Below, in pieces: positions 17,423 through 26,213 of a stretch of DNA of 53,681 nucleotides. The first letter of the stretch is position 1, and each line of letters opens with the position of its first letter. A model generated the notes under the pieces. It was not told the origin of the DNA. It saw only the letters and a list, made by a program, of their open reading frames with translations, and did not search any database. Position numbers and translations under genes: made by a program. This DNA is from Thermodesulfobacteriota bacterium (GTDB lineage: Bacteria > Desulfobacterota > Thermodesulfobacteria > Thermodesulfobacteriales > Thermodesulfobacteriaceae), in assembly GCA_030578315.1 (NCBI GenBank), contig JAUQQL010000004.1, forward strand, positions 1 through 53,681. Reading direction: 5' to 3'.

Positions 17423-17494
17423 GTGGTTTCTCCTTTTTTGAAAATTATTATAAACTTTATTTTTAAAATTTTAAGAATTATAATAAAAAACTCC

Positions 17495-18625
17495 ATGAAG
17501 GTGCTCCAACTGGGTAAATATTATCCTCCTGCTATTGGGGGTACAGAACGAGTTATAAAGATCTTGACAGAAACTTTAAATGAATTTGGCATAAAAACGG
17601 ATGTTCTTTGCTCTAACGAAAAACCAAAAAATGAAATTTTTGATTTTGATAGTTATAAAGTAATTAAAACTTCTCAATGGTTTAAGATAGCCTCAACTTC
17701 TGTTTCGCCTTCTATGATTTTTAAGCTTAAAAAAATTCAGGATTATTACGATATTATTCATGTTCACATGCCTGACCCTATGGCAAATTTGGCACTTTTT
17801 ATAAACAGGCCTAAAGCTAAACTCGTTTTGCAATGGCACATGGATATAGTAAGGCAAAAATTTCTATTACATTTTTATAAACCTTTAGTTGAATGGCTTT
17901 TTCGAAAGGCTGACCTTTGTTTAGTTTCTTCAGAAAAACTTTATAAAGAATCTACCTTTTCACATTTAATGAAAGGAAAAACTAAAGTTCTACCTTTGCC
18001 TTTTGATGAAGAGGAACTCAAAAAACATATTCCAGACCCTAATTTTGAATCTTATCTTTTATCTTTAGCTAAAAACCGAAAAATTGTGCTTTATGTAGGA
18101 AGGTTAGTATATTATAAAGGGATTGAAGTTTTGATTTCTGCTGTTCCATTTTTACCAGAAAATATAATTATTTTTATCGTTGGAGATGGACCTCTTAAAA
18201 ATCCCTTAAAAAAGAAAATTAAAAAATTAAAATTAAAAGACAGAGTATTCTTACTTGGGAAACTTTCAAATTCTAAATTAGCTTCTTGTTATCGTATATG
18301 TAATATCTTTTGCCTTCCTTCTTTATATAAGACCGAAGCTTTTGGTCTTGTTCAACTTGAGGCTATGAGTTTTGGGAAACCGGTTGTGAGTACAAAACTT
18401 CCAGCTTCTGGAGTTTGTGAAGTCAATATAGATGGAGAAACTGGATTGTGTGTAGAACCTGGAAACCCAGAACAACTTGCTAAAGCTATTTTAGAAATTT
18501 TAGAAAATGAAACACTATATTTAAAAATGAGCCAGAATGCTCAAAAAAGGGTTAAATTGTTTCATAAAAAAAATATTGTAAGTAAATTAATCAGCTTTTA
18601 TTATGACTTAGTTAGAGGAGGCTAA
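17495..18625 (+). CDS. Family 4 glycosyltransferase
   Basis: GT-B fold sugar transferase, probably building LPS or another surface glycan from a nucleotide sugar. I start at the ATG at 17495 (MKVLQLGKYYPPAIGGTER), the standard N-terminus of this family; the in-frame GTG at 17423 would add 24 odd residues. Signatures are DIIHVHMPDP, VLYVGRLVYYKGIEVLI, and the donor-site ETE-type motif KTEAFGLVQLEAMSFGKPVV (EAFGLVQLE). The sugar specificity cannot be read. It has 3 nt to rmuC downstream. Confidence 0.9.
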   Translation: MKVLQLGKYYPPAIGGTERVIKILTETLNEFGIKTDVLCSNEKPKNEIFDFDSYKVIKTSQWFKIASTSVSPSMIFKLKKIQDYYDIIHVHMPDPMANLALFINRPKAKLVLQWHMDIVRQKFLLHFYKPLVEWLFRKADLCLVSSEKLYKESTFSHLMKGKTKVLPLPFDEEELKKHIPDPNFESYLLSLAKNRKIVLYVGRLVYYKGIEVLISAVPFLPENIIIFIVGDGPLKNPLKKKIKKLKLKDRVFLLGKLSNSKLASCYRICNIFCLPSLYKTEAFGLVQLEAMSFGKPVVSTKLPASGVCEVNIDGETGLCVEPGNPEQLAKAILEILENETLYLKMSQNAQKRVKLFHKKNIVSKLISFYYDLVRGG

Positions 18626-18628
18626 AAA

Positions 18629-19888
18629 ATGGTAGAAACTCTTTTGTATATAAATGTAGGTCTTATATGTACTTTAATTTTAGCTATTTTGATTAAAGTT
18701 CCCTTTGGAACTTTCAAAAAAATTAGTGAAATGATTGCTAAATTAGAAGTTGAGTTAACTAGTTTAAAAAATCTTCAAGAAAGAATGGAAAATATTCTCA
18801 GAGAAGAATTAAGAGAAAATAGAAACGAACTTAGAAATTCATTCTTTCAGCTTAGAGAAGAAGTAAGAACCCATTTAGTTAATCTTACTTATTTAAATGA
18901 CCAAAAGTTTGAAAGATTACGTGAAACTGTAGAAGAAAAACTAAATTTTATTCAAGAAGAGAATACTAAAAAGCTTGACCAAATGCGAGAAATTGTTGAG
19001 GAAAAACTTCATTCAACTCTAGAAAAAAGACTCAGTGAATCCTTTAAGTTTGTAAGTGATAGACTGGAACAAGTTTATAAAAGCCTTGGAGAAGTGCAAG
19101 CCTTGGCTGCAAGTGTAGGAGATTTAAAAAGAGTTTTAACTAATGTAAAAACTAAAGGAATATTTGGTGAAATTCAACTTGAAACCCTTTTAGAACAAAT
19201 ATTAACCCCTGAACAGTATGTCAAAAATTTTCCAACCAAAAAAGGTAGCAATGAAAAAGTTGACTTTGCTATTAAGCTTCCTGGAAAAGTAGATGGAAAA
19301 AATTGGATTTATTTACCAATTGATGCAAAGTTTCACCAGGCTGATTATCAACAACTGTTAGACGCTTATGAAACCGGTGACCATAATGTAATAGAAGAAT
19401 CCGCTAAAAAACTTGAAATGAAAATTAAAAACAGCGCTAAAGAAATAAGGGAAAAATATCTTGATCCTCCTTATACTACCGAGTTTGCTATTATGTTTCT
19501 TCCTGTCGAAGGACTTTATGCCGAAGTTTTAAGAAGACCTGGTCTTTTAGAAACCCTTCACAGAGAATATAAAGTTATAGTAACAGGTCCTACAACTTTA
19601 GCAGCTTTTCTTAATAGTCTTCAAATGGGATTTAGAACCCTTGCTATAGAAAAGAGGGCAAGCGAAATATGGGAACTACTTGGAGCAGTAAAGACTGAAT
19701 TTAGTAAATTTGGCATTTTGTTAGAAAAGACTCATAAAAAGCTTATGGAGGCAAGCAATACTTTAGAAGACGCAGCTAAAAAAACAAGAGTTATTGAAAG
19801 AAAACTAAAGGAAGTTCAAAAACTTCCACAAGAAAAAACTATAAAATTGTTAAATTATGAAAATGATGAAAATGATCTAAAAATTTAA
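18629..19888 (+). CDS. rmuC: DNA recombination protein RmuC
   Basis: RmuC proteins limit rearrangements at inverted repeats and carry a nuclease-like fold; biochemistry is incomplete. The 419-residue product has one N-terminal membrane segment (about residues 5-25), a coiled coil to about residue 160, and the conserved domain with TKGIFGEIQLETLLEQIL, LPIDAKFHQADYQ and AIMFLPVEGLYAEVLRRPGL, ending GPTTLAAFLNSLQMGF. The family assignment is clear. Start ATG has AGAGGAGG upstream. It converges on tRNA-Phe. Confidence 0.94.
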   Translation: MVETLLYINVGLICTLILAILIKVPFGTFKKISEMIAKLEVELTSLKNLQERMENILREELRENRNELRNSFFQLREEVRTHLVNLTYLNDQKFERLRETVEEKLNFIQEENTKKLDQMREIVEEKLHSTLEKRLSESFKFVSDRLEQVYKSLGEVQALAASVGDLKRVLTNVKTKGIFGEIQLETLLEQILTPEQYVKNFPTKKGSNEKVDFAIKLPGKVDGKNWIYLPIDAKFHQADYQQLLDAYETGDHNVIEESAKKLEMKIKNSAKEIREKYLDPPYTTEFAIMFLPVEGLYAEVLRRPGLLETLHREYKVIVTGPTTLAAFLNSLQMGFRTLAIEKRASEIWELLGAVKTEFSKFGILLEKTHKKLMEASNTLEDAAKKTRVIERKLKEVQKLPQEKTIKLLNYENDENDLKI

Positions 19889-19895
19889 TTGGAGG

Positions 19896-19968
<73 letters not shown>

Positions 19969-19979
19969 GACCTTTGAAA

Positions 19980-20007
19980 AAAATACTTCAATTTTACAAA
20001 TTGTCAA
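19980..20007 (-). promoter_or_regulatory. Promoter of tRNA-Phe
   Basis: On the minus strand TTGACA (20002-20007) and TATTTT (19980-19985) are separated by 16 bp, and the tRNA begins 11 nt after the -10 box. A perfect -35 at this distance is convincing. Confidence 0.75.
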
Positions 20008-20213
20008 GAGGATATACGGGGTTTGAGACTATTTGAAAATTTTTTTGATTTTTCTTTGAAGTCAATTCTTCGTACTTTTCTTTTCACTATCAAAATACTT
20101 TTATATACTACCAAGTTATACATTAAAATAATAAAAATATAAAAAATGCTACTCTTGTTTAAAGATTTTACAATCAAGGAAATTTCTAAATTTTCAGATA
20201 GCCCCACATCTTC

Positions 20214-20241
20214 TTGACAATTTTAAGTTTTGGTATATAAA
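20214..20241 (+). promoter_or_regulatory. Promoter of the yjbQ-like gene
   Basis: TTGACA (20214-20219) and TATAAA (20236-20241) with a 16-bp spacer. Transcription would start about 20248, essentially at the ATG at 20250, and no Shine-Dalgarno precedes that ATG, so the mRNA may be leaderless. Confidence 0.65.
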
Positions 20242-20249
20242 AAACTAAC

Positions 20250-20645
20250 ATGGAAATAATTTCCATTAAAACTAATAGAAAAACTGAACTTATAGATATT
20301 ACTTCAGAAGTTCAGAAAAAGATTCCCTCAAATAAAAGTGGAATTTGCATTCTATATATTCCTCATACTACTGCAGGAATTATAATAAATGAAGGAGCAG
20401 ATCCTTCAGTTCAAGATGACATTTTAAATGTACTGTCTAGTTTTGTTCCAGAAAAATTTCCTTATAAACACTTAGAAGGTAACTCTCCAGGACATGTTAA
20501 ATCAAGTTTAACTGGTCCTTCTGTTGTCCTTATAGTAGAAAAAGGAAAGTTAGTTTTAGGAACATGGCAAAGAATTTTTTTTGCTGAATACGACGGTCCG
20601 AGAAATAGGAAGATTTATGTTAAGTTTATAGAAGGTGAAGATTAG
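20250..20645 (+). CDS. YjbQ/UPF0047 family protein
   Basis: Small family with thiamine-phosphate synthase activity reported for some members, real role uncertain. The 131-residue product keeps the whole signature: IPHTTAGIIINEGADPSVQDD, YKHLEGNSPGHVKSSLTG, and the end GTWQRIFFAEYDGPRNRKI with conserved histidines likely to bind a metal. The gene ends inside the start region of the TPR lipoprotein gene, so the two are translationally linked. Confidence 0.92.
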   Translation: MEIISIKTNRKTELIDITSEVQKKIPSNKSGICILYIPHTTAGIIINEGADPSVQDDILNVLSSFVPEKFPYKHLEGNSPGHVKSSLTGPSVVLIVEKGKLVLGTWQRIFFAEYDGPRNRKIYVKFIEGED

Positions 20646-20646
20646 G

Positions 20647-21414
20647 TTGAAAAGATATTTTTTATTTCTTTTTATAATCTTAGTTTTTTTTTCCTGTAAA
20701 GCTCAGCCTAAATATTATTCAGCTAAGACTTCTTCTCATAAAGAACTTGCTCAGATTTATTTAAAAGATGGAAGATACACTGAAGCTCTTCAAGAACTAG
20801 AACTTGCTAGACAAACAGACAAGTGCGATGCTGAAGTTTATAATTTACTAGGTATAGCATACATGGCTAAAAAAGATTATGAGAAAGCCGAAGAGTGTTT
20901 TAGAGAAGCTATAAAGTTAAATCCTAATTATTCCGAAGCTTATAATAATTATGGTTCTTTAAAAATGCTTCAGGAAAATTATCAAGAAGCTATAATTTAT
21001 TTTGAAAAAGCACTTTCTAATCCATTTTACTTAAATTCTCATATAGCCAAAGCTAACCTAGGGTGGGCTTATTACAAATTAAGAGACAAAGAAAAAGCTA
21101 TATTGTATCTTACTTCAGCTATAAAAGAAAATCCTCACTATGTTAAATCGTTAATTTATTTAGGTTTAATTTATTTAGACGAGGGTGAGCTAGATCTAGC
21201 AGAGTTTTATTTGAAAAGAGCTTTAAAAATAGACCGTAGTTCTGGAGAAGTTCGATATTACTTAGGAGAAGTTTTCTTTCGTAAAGGACAGTTAGAATTA
21301 GCCAAGGAATTATGGCAATCTATTGTATTTTTATCTCCCGAATCAGAATGGGCTTATCAAGCAGAAGAAAGAATTTATTTAGTAGAAAAAATTATTTCCC
21401 ATCAAAGGTTTTGA
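20647..21414 (+). CDS. TPR-repeat lipoprotein (PilF/PilW-like)
   Basis: Signal peptide KRYFLFLFIILVFFSC with a lipobox LVFFSC predicts a lipid-anchored envelope protein. After it come about six tetratricopeptide repeats (e.g. AEVYNLLGIAYMAKKDYEKA, YSEAYNNYGSLKMLQENYQE). The layout matches PilF-type lipoproteins that help assemble type IV pilus secretins; pilC is elsewhere in the window, which fits, but a general scaffold role is also possible. Start is either TTG at 20647 (AGATTAGG upstream) or GTG at 20635 overlapping yjbQ; I choose TTG. The stop region overlaps the end of leuA on the other strand by 13 bp. Confidence 0.8.
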   Translation: MKRYFLFLFIILVFFSCKAQPKYYSAKTSSHKELAQIYLKDGRYTEALQELELARQTDKCDAEVYNLLGIAYMAKKDYEKAEECFREAIKLNPNYSEAYNNYGSLKMLQENYQEAIIYFEKALSNPFYLNSHIAKANLGWAYYKLRDKEKAILYLTSAIKENPHYVKSLIYLGLIYLDEGELDLAEFYLKRALKIDRSSGEVRYYLGEVFFRKGQLELAKELWQSIVFLSPESEWAYQAEERIYLVEKIISHQRF

Positions 21415-23042
21415 AAACTTAATTTTTTAGTTTTTAATTCAGAAGCTTTTTCTTTTAGAGCTTCTAATCTATTTAAAGCTTTAAGAAAAGCTTTTAAGCT
21501 AGCTATTACTATATCTCCGTCTTTTCCCAAACCAGCAGTCCTAATCCCTGTTTCGTCTTCAATTATAACATCACTTATTCCTTCTGCCGAAGTTCCTCCA
21601 CTTAAAGCATCTATATGAAAATCTATAAGACGGATAAATTTTTTTCCTGGTTCTTTGTCAAAAGAATAACCCAAGGCAGAAGCAACTGCTTTATAAGCAG
21701 CATCTATAGGACCAACTCCTAATCCGATAGATACTCTTTTACCCTTTTTTCGGTCTTCAATTTCAACTTGAGCCAAAGGTTTTAAAGAACTTCCGTAAAC
21801 ACTTATTACTTGAGAAGAAATAAGATTAAATCTATATTCCTTTTCTAAAAATTCATCTATAAGAATTCCCTCCAAATGTTCATCAGATATATTTCTTAAT
21901 ACATCCTTAATTTCGTTTTTATAAATTTCAAAAATTTTATTTAAAACTTCTTCTTCCAGGTCCCAGCCTCTACTTCTCAATTTAAAAGCAAGTGCGTGAC
22001 GTCCAGAATGTTTTCCTAGGATAATAGCAGAACCTGTCCATCCTACTTCTTCAGGAGAAATTATTTCATAAGTACTTCTTTCACAAATTATTCCATGTTG
22101 ATGAATTCCTGCTTCATGAGAAAAAGCATTAGCTCCTACTATAGCTTTATTAGGCTGGACTATCATTCCCGTATACTTAGATACTAGCTGACTTACTGGC
22201 ACAATTTTTTTAGTATTTATGTTTATTTCTAGAGAGTACCCTAGTTTTTCTTTAAAAAAATTTGAACGTGTTTTCAAAATCATAATAATTTCTTCCAAAG
22301 CTGCATTACCAGCTCTTTCTCCAATTCCATTTATAGTTCCTTCAATTTGAGTTGCTCCAGCTAAGACAGCTGAAAGAGAGTTAGCTACTGCAAGTCCTAA
22401 GTCATTATGACAATGAACAGAAATCCTAAGCTCTCCACTTTTTAAAGCTGTCTCGTAACCTTCTTGTTTTAATTTTTCAATTAAAAAAGAAATAAGTTCA
22501 AAGTATTCTTGAGGAACAGTATAACCTACTGTGTCTGGAATATTAACAGTTTTAGCTCCAGCCTTAACTACAGTCAAAACTACTTGAGCTAAATAATTCC
22601 ACTCACTGCGTGTTGCATCTTCTGCTGAAAATTCCACATCAGGACAAAAACTTAAAGCATACTTTACTGCAGATTCAGCCAATTTTAAAACTTCTTCTCT
22701 AGTTTTTTTTAATTTATACCTAAGATGGATATCAGAAGTTGCAATAAAAGTATGAATTCTTGGAGATTCGGCATATTTTAAAGCTTCCCAAGCTACTTCT
22801 ATATCTTTAGGATTAGCTCGAGCTAAACCTGCAATAGTTATCCCTTTTAATTCTTTAGCTAAAGTCTTTACTGACTCAAAATCTCCAGGTGAGGTCACAG
22901 GAAACCCAGCTTCAATTACATCTACCCCTAATTCTATTAAAGCTTGAGCTATTTCCAGTTTTTGTTTTAAATTTAGAGAAACACCTGGAGACTGTTCACC
23001 GTCTCTTAAAGTTGTATCAAAAAAAAGAATTTTGGGATGCAA
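21402..23042 (-). CDS. leuA: 2-isopropylmalate synthase
   Basis: First committed step of leucine synthesis: acetyl-CoA plus 2-ketoisovalerate. The TIM-barrel part begins with FFDTTLRDGEQSPGVSL and shows the metal-binding SVHCHNDLGLAVANS and NGIGERAGNAALEE. The C-terminal regulatory domain (DALSGGTSAEGIS) for leucine feedback is present. I place the start at TTG 23040-23042 behind GGAGGTCAAG. The open frame extends 17 codons further but through the tRNA-Leu gene, so those codons are not protein-coding. That tRNA ends only 16 nt upstream on the same strand, so the two are very likely one transcript. Confidence 0.95.
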   Translation of the reverse strand: MHPKILFFDTTLRDGEQSPGVSLNLKQKLEIAQALIELGVDVIEAGFPVTSPGDFESVKTLAKELKGITIAGLARANPKDIEVAWEALKYAESPRIHTFIATSDIHLRYKLKKTREEVLKLAESAVKYALSFCPDVEFSAEDATRSEWNYLAQVVLTVVKAGAKTVNIPDTVGYTVPQEYFELISFLIEKLKQEGYETALKSGELRISVHCHNDLGLAVANSLSAVLAGATQIEGTINGIGERAGNAALEEIIMILKTRSNFFKEKLGYSLEININTKKIVPVSQLVSKYTGMIVQPNKAIVGANAFSHEAGIHQHGIICERSTYEIISPEEVGWTGSAIILGKHSGRHALAFKLRSRGWDLEEEVLNKIFEIYKNEIKDVLRNISDEHLEGILIDEFLEKEYRFNLISSQVISVYGSSLKPLAQVEIEDRKKGKRVSIGLGVGPIDAAYKAVASALGYSFDKEPGKKFIRLIDFHIDALSGGTSAEGISDVIIEDETGIRTAGLGKDGDIVIASLKAFLKALNRLEALKEKASELKTKKLSFQNL

Positions 23043-23058
23043 CTTGACCTCCAAAAAA

Positions 23059-23143
23059 TGCCGAGGGCGGGAGTCGAACCCGCACGGGGTCATCCCCCAG
23101 CGGATTTTGAGTCCGCCGCGTCTTCCAATTCCGCCACCTCGGC
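23059..23143 (-). tRNA. tRNA-Leu (anticodon CAA)
   Basis: 85-nt class II tRNA with a long variable arm. Acceptor GCCGAGG pairs with CCTCGGC, the anticodon arm GCGGA-CTCAAAA-TCCGC shows CAA, and the T arm has GGTTCGACTCC. CCA is not encoded. Directly upstream of leuA. Confidence 0.96.
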
Positions 23144-23156
23144 TCTATGTTTATAA

Positions 23157-23184
23157 ATTTTAATTCAATTCTTTTCTATTTCAA
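23157..23184 (-). promoter_or_regulatory. Promoter of tRNA-Leu and leuA
   Basis: On the minus strand TTGAAA (23179-23184) and TAAAAT (23157-23162) with a 16-bp spacer; the tRNA starts 13 nt after the -10 box. No other promoter is possible in the 16 nt between the tRNA and leuA. Confidence 0.6.
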
Positions 23185-23267
23185 TATCATTACTTCCTAC
23201 TTTCACAATCCCCTAAATGTAAGATATAATGATCTATCAGAATTTTAATAACACCTTATACATCTTC

Positions 23268-23295
23268 TTGACAAAATAAATTTATGATTTATTTT
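23268..23295 (+). promoter_or_regulatory. Promoter of the speD operon
   Basis: TTGACA (23268-23273) with TATTTT at 23290-23295, spacer 16 bp, the same form as the tRNA-Phe promoter. It would give a leader of about 40 nt before the speD ATG, which has a GGGGGG ribosome site. Confidence 0.5.
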
Positions 23296-23342
23296 AACCT
23301 TCGTTCATTTTAAGGTTTTTTTTAAAAAAAGGGGGGATAAAA

Positions 23343-23789
23343 ATGAAAAACTTTGAAAAATTTGAGTATGGTTTAGGACAACATCTGATTATTGACGGTT
23401 ATGGAGCAAATCAGAAAAAATTAATGGACCTAGATTTTATTTATAATTTTTTAAACAAATATCCCGAAAAAATTCAGATGACCAAAATCATGCCCCCATA
23501 TGTGTTTAAGTATTATGCTCCAGTTCCAGAAGACTGGGGTATTTCTGGATTTGTAATTATAGCTGAAAGTCATATAAGTATCCATACTTTTCCTGAAAAA
23601 CTTTTTCTAAGTGTAGACATATTTTCCTGTAAGCCTTTTGATGCAGATAAGGCTATTGCAGACATAACTGAAATGTTTGAAATAAAAAAAAGTGAAGTAA
23701 GATTTTTTGATAGAGGACTGGAATTTCCTCGTTCTATAAGAGCTGTAGAAAATTTTATTAGACTTGAGAGAAAAAATTTTGTACTTTAA
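23343..23789 (+). CDS. speD: S-adenosylmethionine decarboxylase proenzyme
   Basis: Makes decarboxylated AdoMet, the aminopropyl donor for spermidine. The 148-residue length fits the short prokaryotic form. The self-cleavage motif ESHISIHTFPE is intact; cleavage between E75 and S76 turns S76 into the pyruvoyl group. H81 and C96 are the expected catalytic partners. It is followed 3 nt later by speB. No speE is seen, so the aminopropyltransferase is encoded elsewhere. Confidence 0.95.
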   Translation: MKNFEKFEYGLGQHLIIDGYGANQKKLMDLDFIYNFLNKYPEKIQMTKIMPPYVFKYYAPVPEDWGISGFVIIAESHISIHTFPEKLFLSVDIFSCKPFDADKAIADITEMFEIKKSEVRFFDRGLEFPRSIRAVENFIRLERKNFVL

Positions 23790-23792
23790 GAA

Positions 23793-24647
23793 ATGAAAAT
23801 TACTTTTTTGGGGCTACCTGACCATCCTCAGGCAAAGGTAGCCCTTATCCCTGCTCCTTTAGAGTTAACTACTTCTTGGAAGAAAGGAACTTTTTTTGGT
23901 CCCTTAGAAATTCTAAAGATTAGTCCTAATTTAGAATTTTTTGATGAAGAGACTCAGACTGAACCTTATATGCATCTAGGGTTTTATACTTTTCCTATTC
24001 CTGAATTACCTTACGAGCTGGAGTTAGCTTTAGAAGAAATTTCTAAAATGATACTTAAAAGCCTTTCTCTTAAAAAATTTCCCTTAATTATAGGTGGAGA
24101 ACATACAGTAAGTTTAGCCTCTGCAAGGGCTTTAAAAAAATTTTATTCTAATTTTAAAATTCTTTATTTAGATGCTCATCCTGACTTGAGAGATTTTTAT
24201 CTTGGTTCTAAAATAAATCATGCTACAGTTATAAGAAGAGTTTACGAAATGGGAATTCCCGTGTTAGGAGTAGGGGTAAGAACCTGTTCAAAAGAAGAAT
24301 GGGAGTTTATAAGAAAACAACAAATTAATATTATATGGGCTAAAGATTTGAAAGAAAACTTTGAAGAAAATTTAGCTAAAATAGAAGAATTTATAAAAGA
24401 TTTTCCTTTTTATCTTAGTCTGGACATGGATGTATTTGACCCTTCTTTAGCACCTGGAGTGGGAACTCCTGAGCCAGGAGGGTTAAGTTGGGAAGAATTC
24501 TTAAAAATTTTAAGAATCGTAACTCAGCATTCTCTCATAGGGATGGACATAGTGGAAACTTTACCTCTTTACTGTCATCAAATTACCGAATACTTAGCAT
24601 GTAAAATTATAATGAAAACTCTAGCTTATCTGGCTCAAAGATTATGA
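23793..24647 (+). CDS. speB: Agmatinase / ureohydrolase
   Basis: Arginase-fold, binuclear Mn enzyme. The 284-residue product has the metal motifs GGEHTVSLA, DAHPDLRD and SLDMDVFDPSLAPGVGTPEPGG. Next to speD it most probably hydrolyses agmatine to putrescine, or N1-aminopropylagmatine to spermidine as in some thermophiles; the sequence cannot separate these. It overlaps the next gene by 4 bp, indicating coupling. Confidence 0.92.
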   Translation: MKITFLGLPDHPQAKVALIPAPLELTTSWKKGTFFGPLEILKISPNLEFFDEETQTEPYMHLGFYTFPIPELPYELELALEEISKMILKSLSLKKFPLIIGGEHTVSLASARALKKFYSNFKILYLDAHPDLRDFYLGSKINHATVIRRVYEMGIPVLGVGVRTCSKEEWEFIRKQQINIIWAKDLKENFEENLAKIEEFIKDFPFYLSLDMDVFDPSLAPGVGTPEPGGLSWEEFLKILRIVTQHSLIGMDIVETLPLYCHQITEYLACKIIMKTLAYLAQRL

Positions 24648-25231
24648 GCCTCTGGCATAGATTTTCTAAACTTCTTTTTGAAGTAGCTTTACTTAAAAGA
24701 ATAGAAAGAACGGGCTATGCTTATCTTGGAACTGGAAAAGAAAATGTAGCTGCCCATGCTTTTGGTGTGACTTTTTGTGCCTGGTTACTCACCAAGCTTT
24801 GTGAGGAAAAAGTAGATGAAGAAAAAGTATTGAAAATGGCTTTAATACACGACCTTCCCGAAGCAAGAATTGGAGATTTTAACGCAGTAAATAAACTTTA
24901 CAACCAAGCAGACGAAGATAGAGCCTTACAGGATGCTTTTACAGGAATACCTATGGAAAAAGAAGTTTTATCTCTGTGGAATGAATACAAAAAAATGGAA
25001 ACTCTAGAAGCTAAATTAGTTCATGATGCTGATATTTTAGACTTAATAGTTCAGCTTAAAGAACAAAAAGACCTTAACAATCCTTTTGCAGAAAGATGGC
25101 TTACGTACGCCAAAAGAAGACTTTTAACATCTACAGCTAAAAAACTTGCAGAAGCTATTACAGAAATAGAATGGTGCTCTTGGTGGTTAGAACATTTTAT
25201 AAAAAAAGATGAAAAAAGAAAAGAACCTTGA
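24644..25231 (+). CDS. HD-domain phosphohydrolase, YfbR-like
   Basis: Likely 5'-deoxynucleotidase or related nucleotide phosphatase. In 195 residues the HD metal ligands are visible: H38 (AAHAFGV), H69-D70 with E73 (IHDLPEARIGD) and the late Asp in VHDADILDL. The substrate cannot be read; YfbR acts on dAMP, dGMP and similar. It overlaps speB by 4 bp and the following Fe-S gene by 23 bp. Confidence 0.82.
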   Translation: MSLWHRFSKLLFEVALLKRIERTGYAYLGTGKENVAAHAFGVTFCAWLLTKLCEEKVDEEKVLKMALIHDLPEARIGDFNAVNKLYNQADEDRALQDAFTGIPMEKEVLSLWNEYKKMETLEAKLVHDADILDLIVQLKEQKDLNNPFAERWLTYAKRRLLTSTAKKLAEAITEIEWCSWWLEHFIKKDEKRKEP

Positions 25232-26213
25232 ACTTTGTACTAAATGTGGAGCCTGTCTTTCGGTATGTCCTTCTTACAAAATATTTCTTTCTGAACCCTT
25301 TTCACCTCGCGGAAGAAATTTTCTTTTGTTTCAAAATAAAGTTCACTTAAGTTTTGAATTTTGTCTTTTTTGTGAAAGGTGTAAGGAGGTGTGCCCTCAT
25401 GAACTAAGTTTTCCTGAATTTTATTTAAAAACTTCAAACCTTAAAACAAGTCTTTTATCCCATAATTTACTTAGATTTTTACTTTCTTCTAAAGTTAATA
25501 AACTCAACTTTTCTTTACTAAAGTATAAAATTATAAAATTTGTAGAAAAATTTCCTAATGAAGGAAACTTCATTATTTATCCTTCTTGTGGGGTATTTTT
25601 TTTCTTTAAAAAAGCTTTTAAAAAGTTTTTTGAATTCTTAGAAAGAAAAAAAATACCCGTAGGAATACCTAAAAACTTAAGTTGTTGTGGAGCCCCTTTC
25701 TTAAGTTTGGGATTAAAAGAAGAGGTAAAACGAAGAGCTATTTTAAATCTTGAGTTTTTTGAAAAAAACTCTAAACCTATTTTAATGTTGTGTGCTACTT
25801 GTTTGTGGATGTTTAAAAGAGTTTATCCTATTCTTTTTGAGGAAAGCAAGGATTATGAAAGATTTTTAAACTTAGCTAAAAGAATAAAATCGGTTTATTT
25901 TTTTTTAACTACTGAATTTATAGAAAAAATTAGCCTTTTTTCAAAGAAAAAGATTATTTTTCACCTACCTTGCCACTTGACAGAAGAATTTAATTTGGTA
26001 AATACTAAATTAGAAGTAGAAAAATTTTGTTGTGGATCGGCTAAAAGTTTTCTTTGGATTGAAGGTTTTCAGGCAAAGTATAAAAAATTCTGGTTTAAAA
26101 ATTTAGGTTCTTTTTTGGGGTTGGCAACTTTTTGTACGGGATGTTATTTAACTTTTAAAACTTTAATTAAAGAACCTCCTAAAATTTGTCACTGGTTGGA
26201 GGTTATTTTATGA
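25209..26213 (+). CDS. Fe-S protein with two 4Fe-4S clusters and CCG domains (GlcF/HdrB-like)
   Basis: Resembles iron-sulfur subunits of glycolate or lactate oxidases and HdrD-type electron carriers. The N-terminus has CTKCGACLSVCP (C10, C13, C16, C20) and a second CLFCERCKEVCP, giving two 4Fe-4S clusters. The rest carries CCG-type cysteine motifs (PSCG, LSCCGAP, LPCHL, KFCCGSAKS) for a special cluster. The 334-residue length is short for the family. No flavin oxidase subunit is adjacent, so the electron donor is unknown. Its stop overlaps the start of the radical SAM gene. Confidence 0.82.
   Translation: MKKEKNLELCTKCGACLSVCPSYKIFLSEPFSPRGRNFLLFQNKVHLSFEFCLFCERCKEVCPHELSFPEFYLKTSNLKTSLLSHNLLRFLLSSKVNKLNFSLLKYKIIKFVEKFPNEGNFIIYPSCGVFFFFKKAFKKFFEFLERKKIPVGIPKNLSCCGAPFLSLGLKEEVKRRAILNLEFFEKNSKPILMLCATCLWMFKRVYPILFEESKDYERFLNLAKRIKSVYFFLTTEFIEKISLFSKKKIIFHLPCHLTEEFNLVNTKLEVEKFCCGSAKSFLWIEGFQAKYKKFWFKNLGSFLGLATFCTGCYLTFKTLIKEPPKICHWLEVIL

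Noticed and set aside
17423-17494. Upstream GTG extension of the glycosyltransferase
   Set aside because: Would add 24 residues that do not fit the family, whereas the ATG at 17495 gives the standard MKVLQLGKYYPP start; the region is the divergent promoter with birA.
23043-23093. N-terminal extension of leuA (MTPCGFDSRPRHF...)
   Set aside because: It is a translation of the tRNA-Leu gene, not protein-coding; the ribosome site places the start at TTG 23042.
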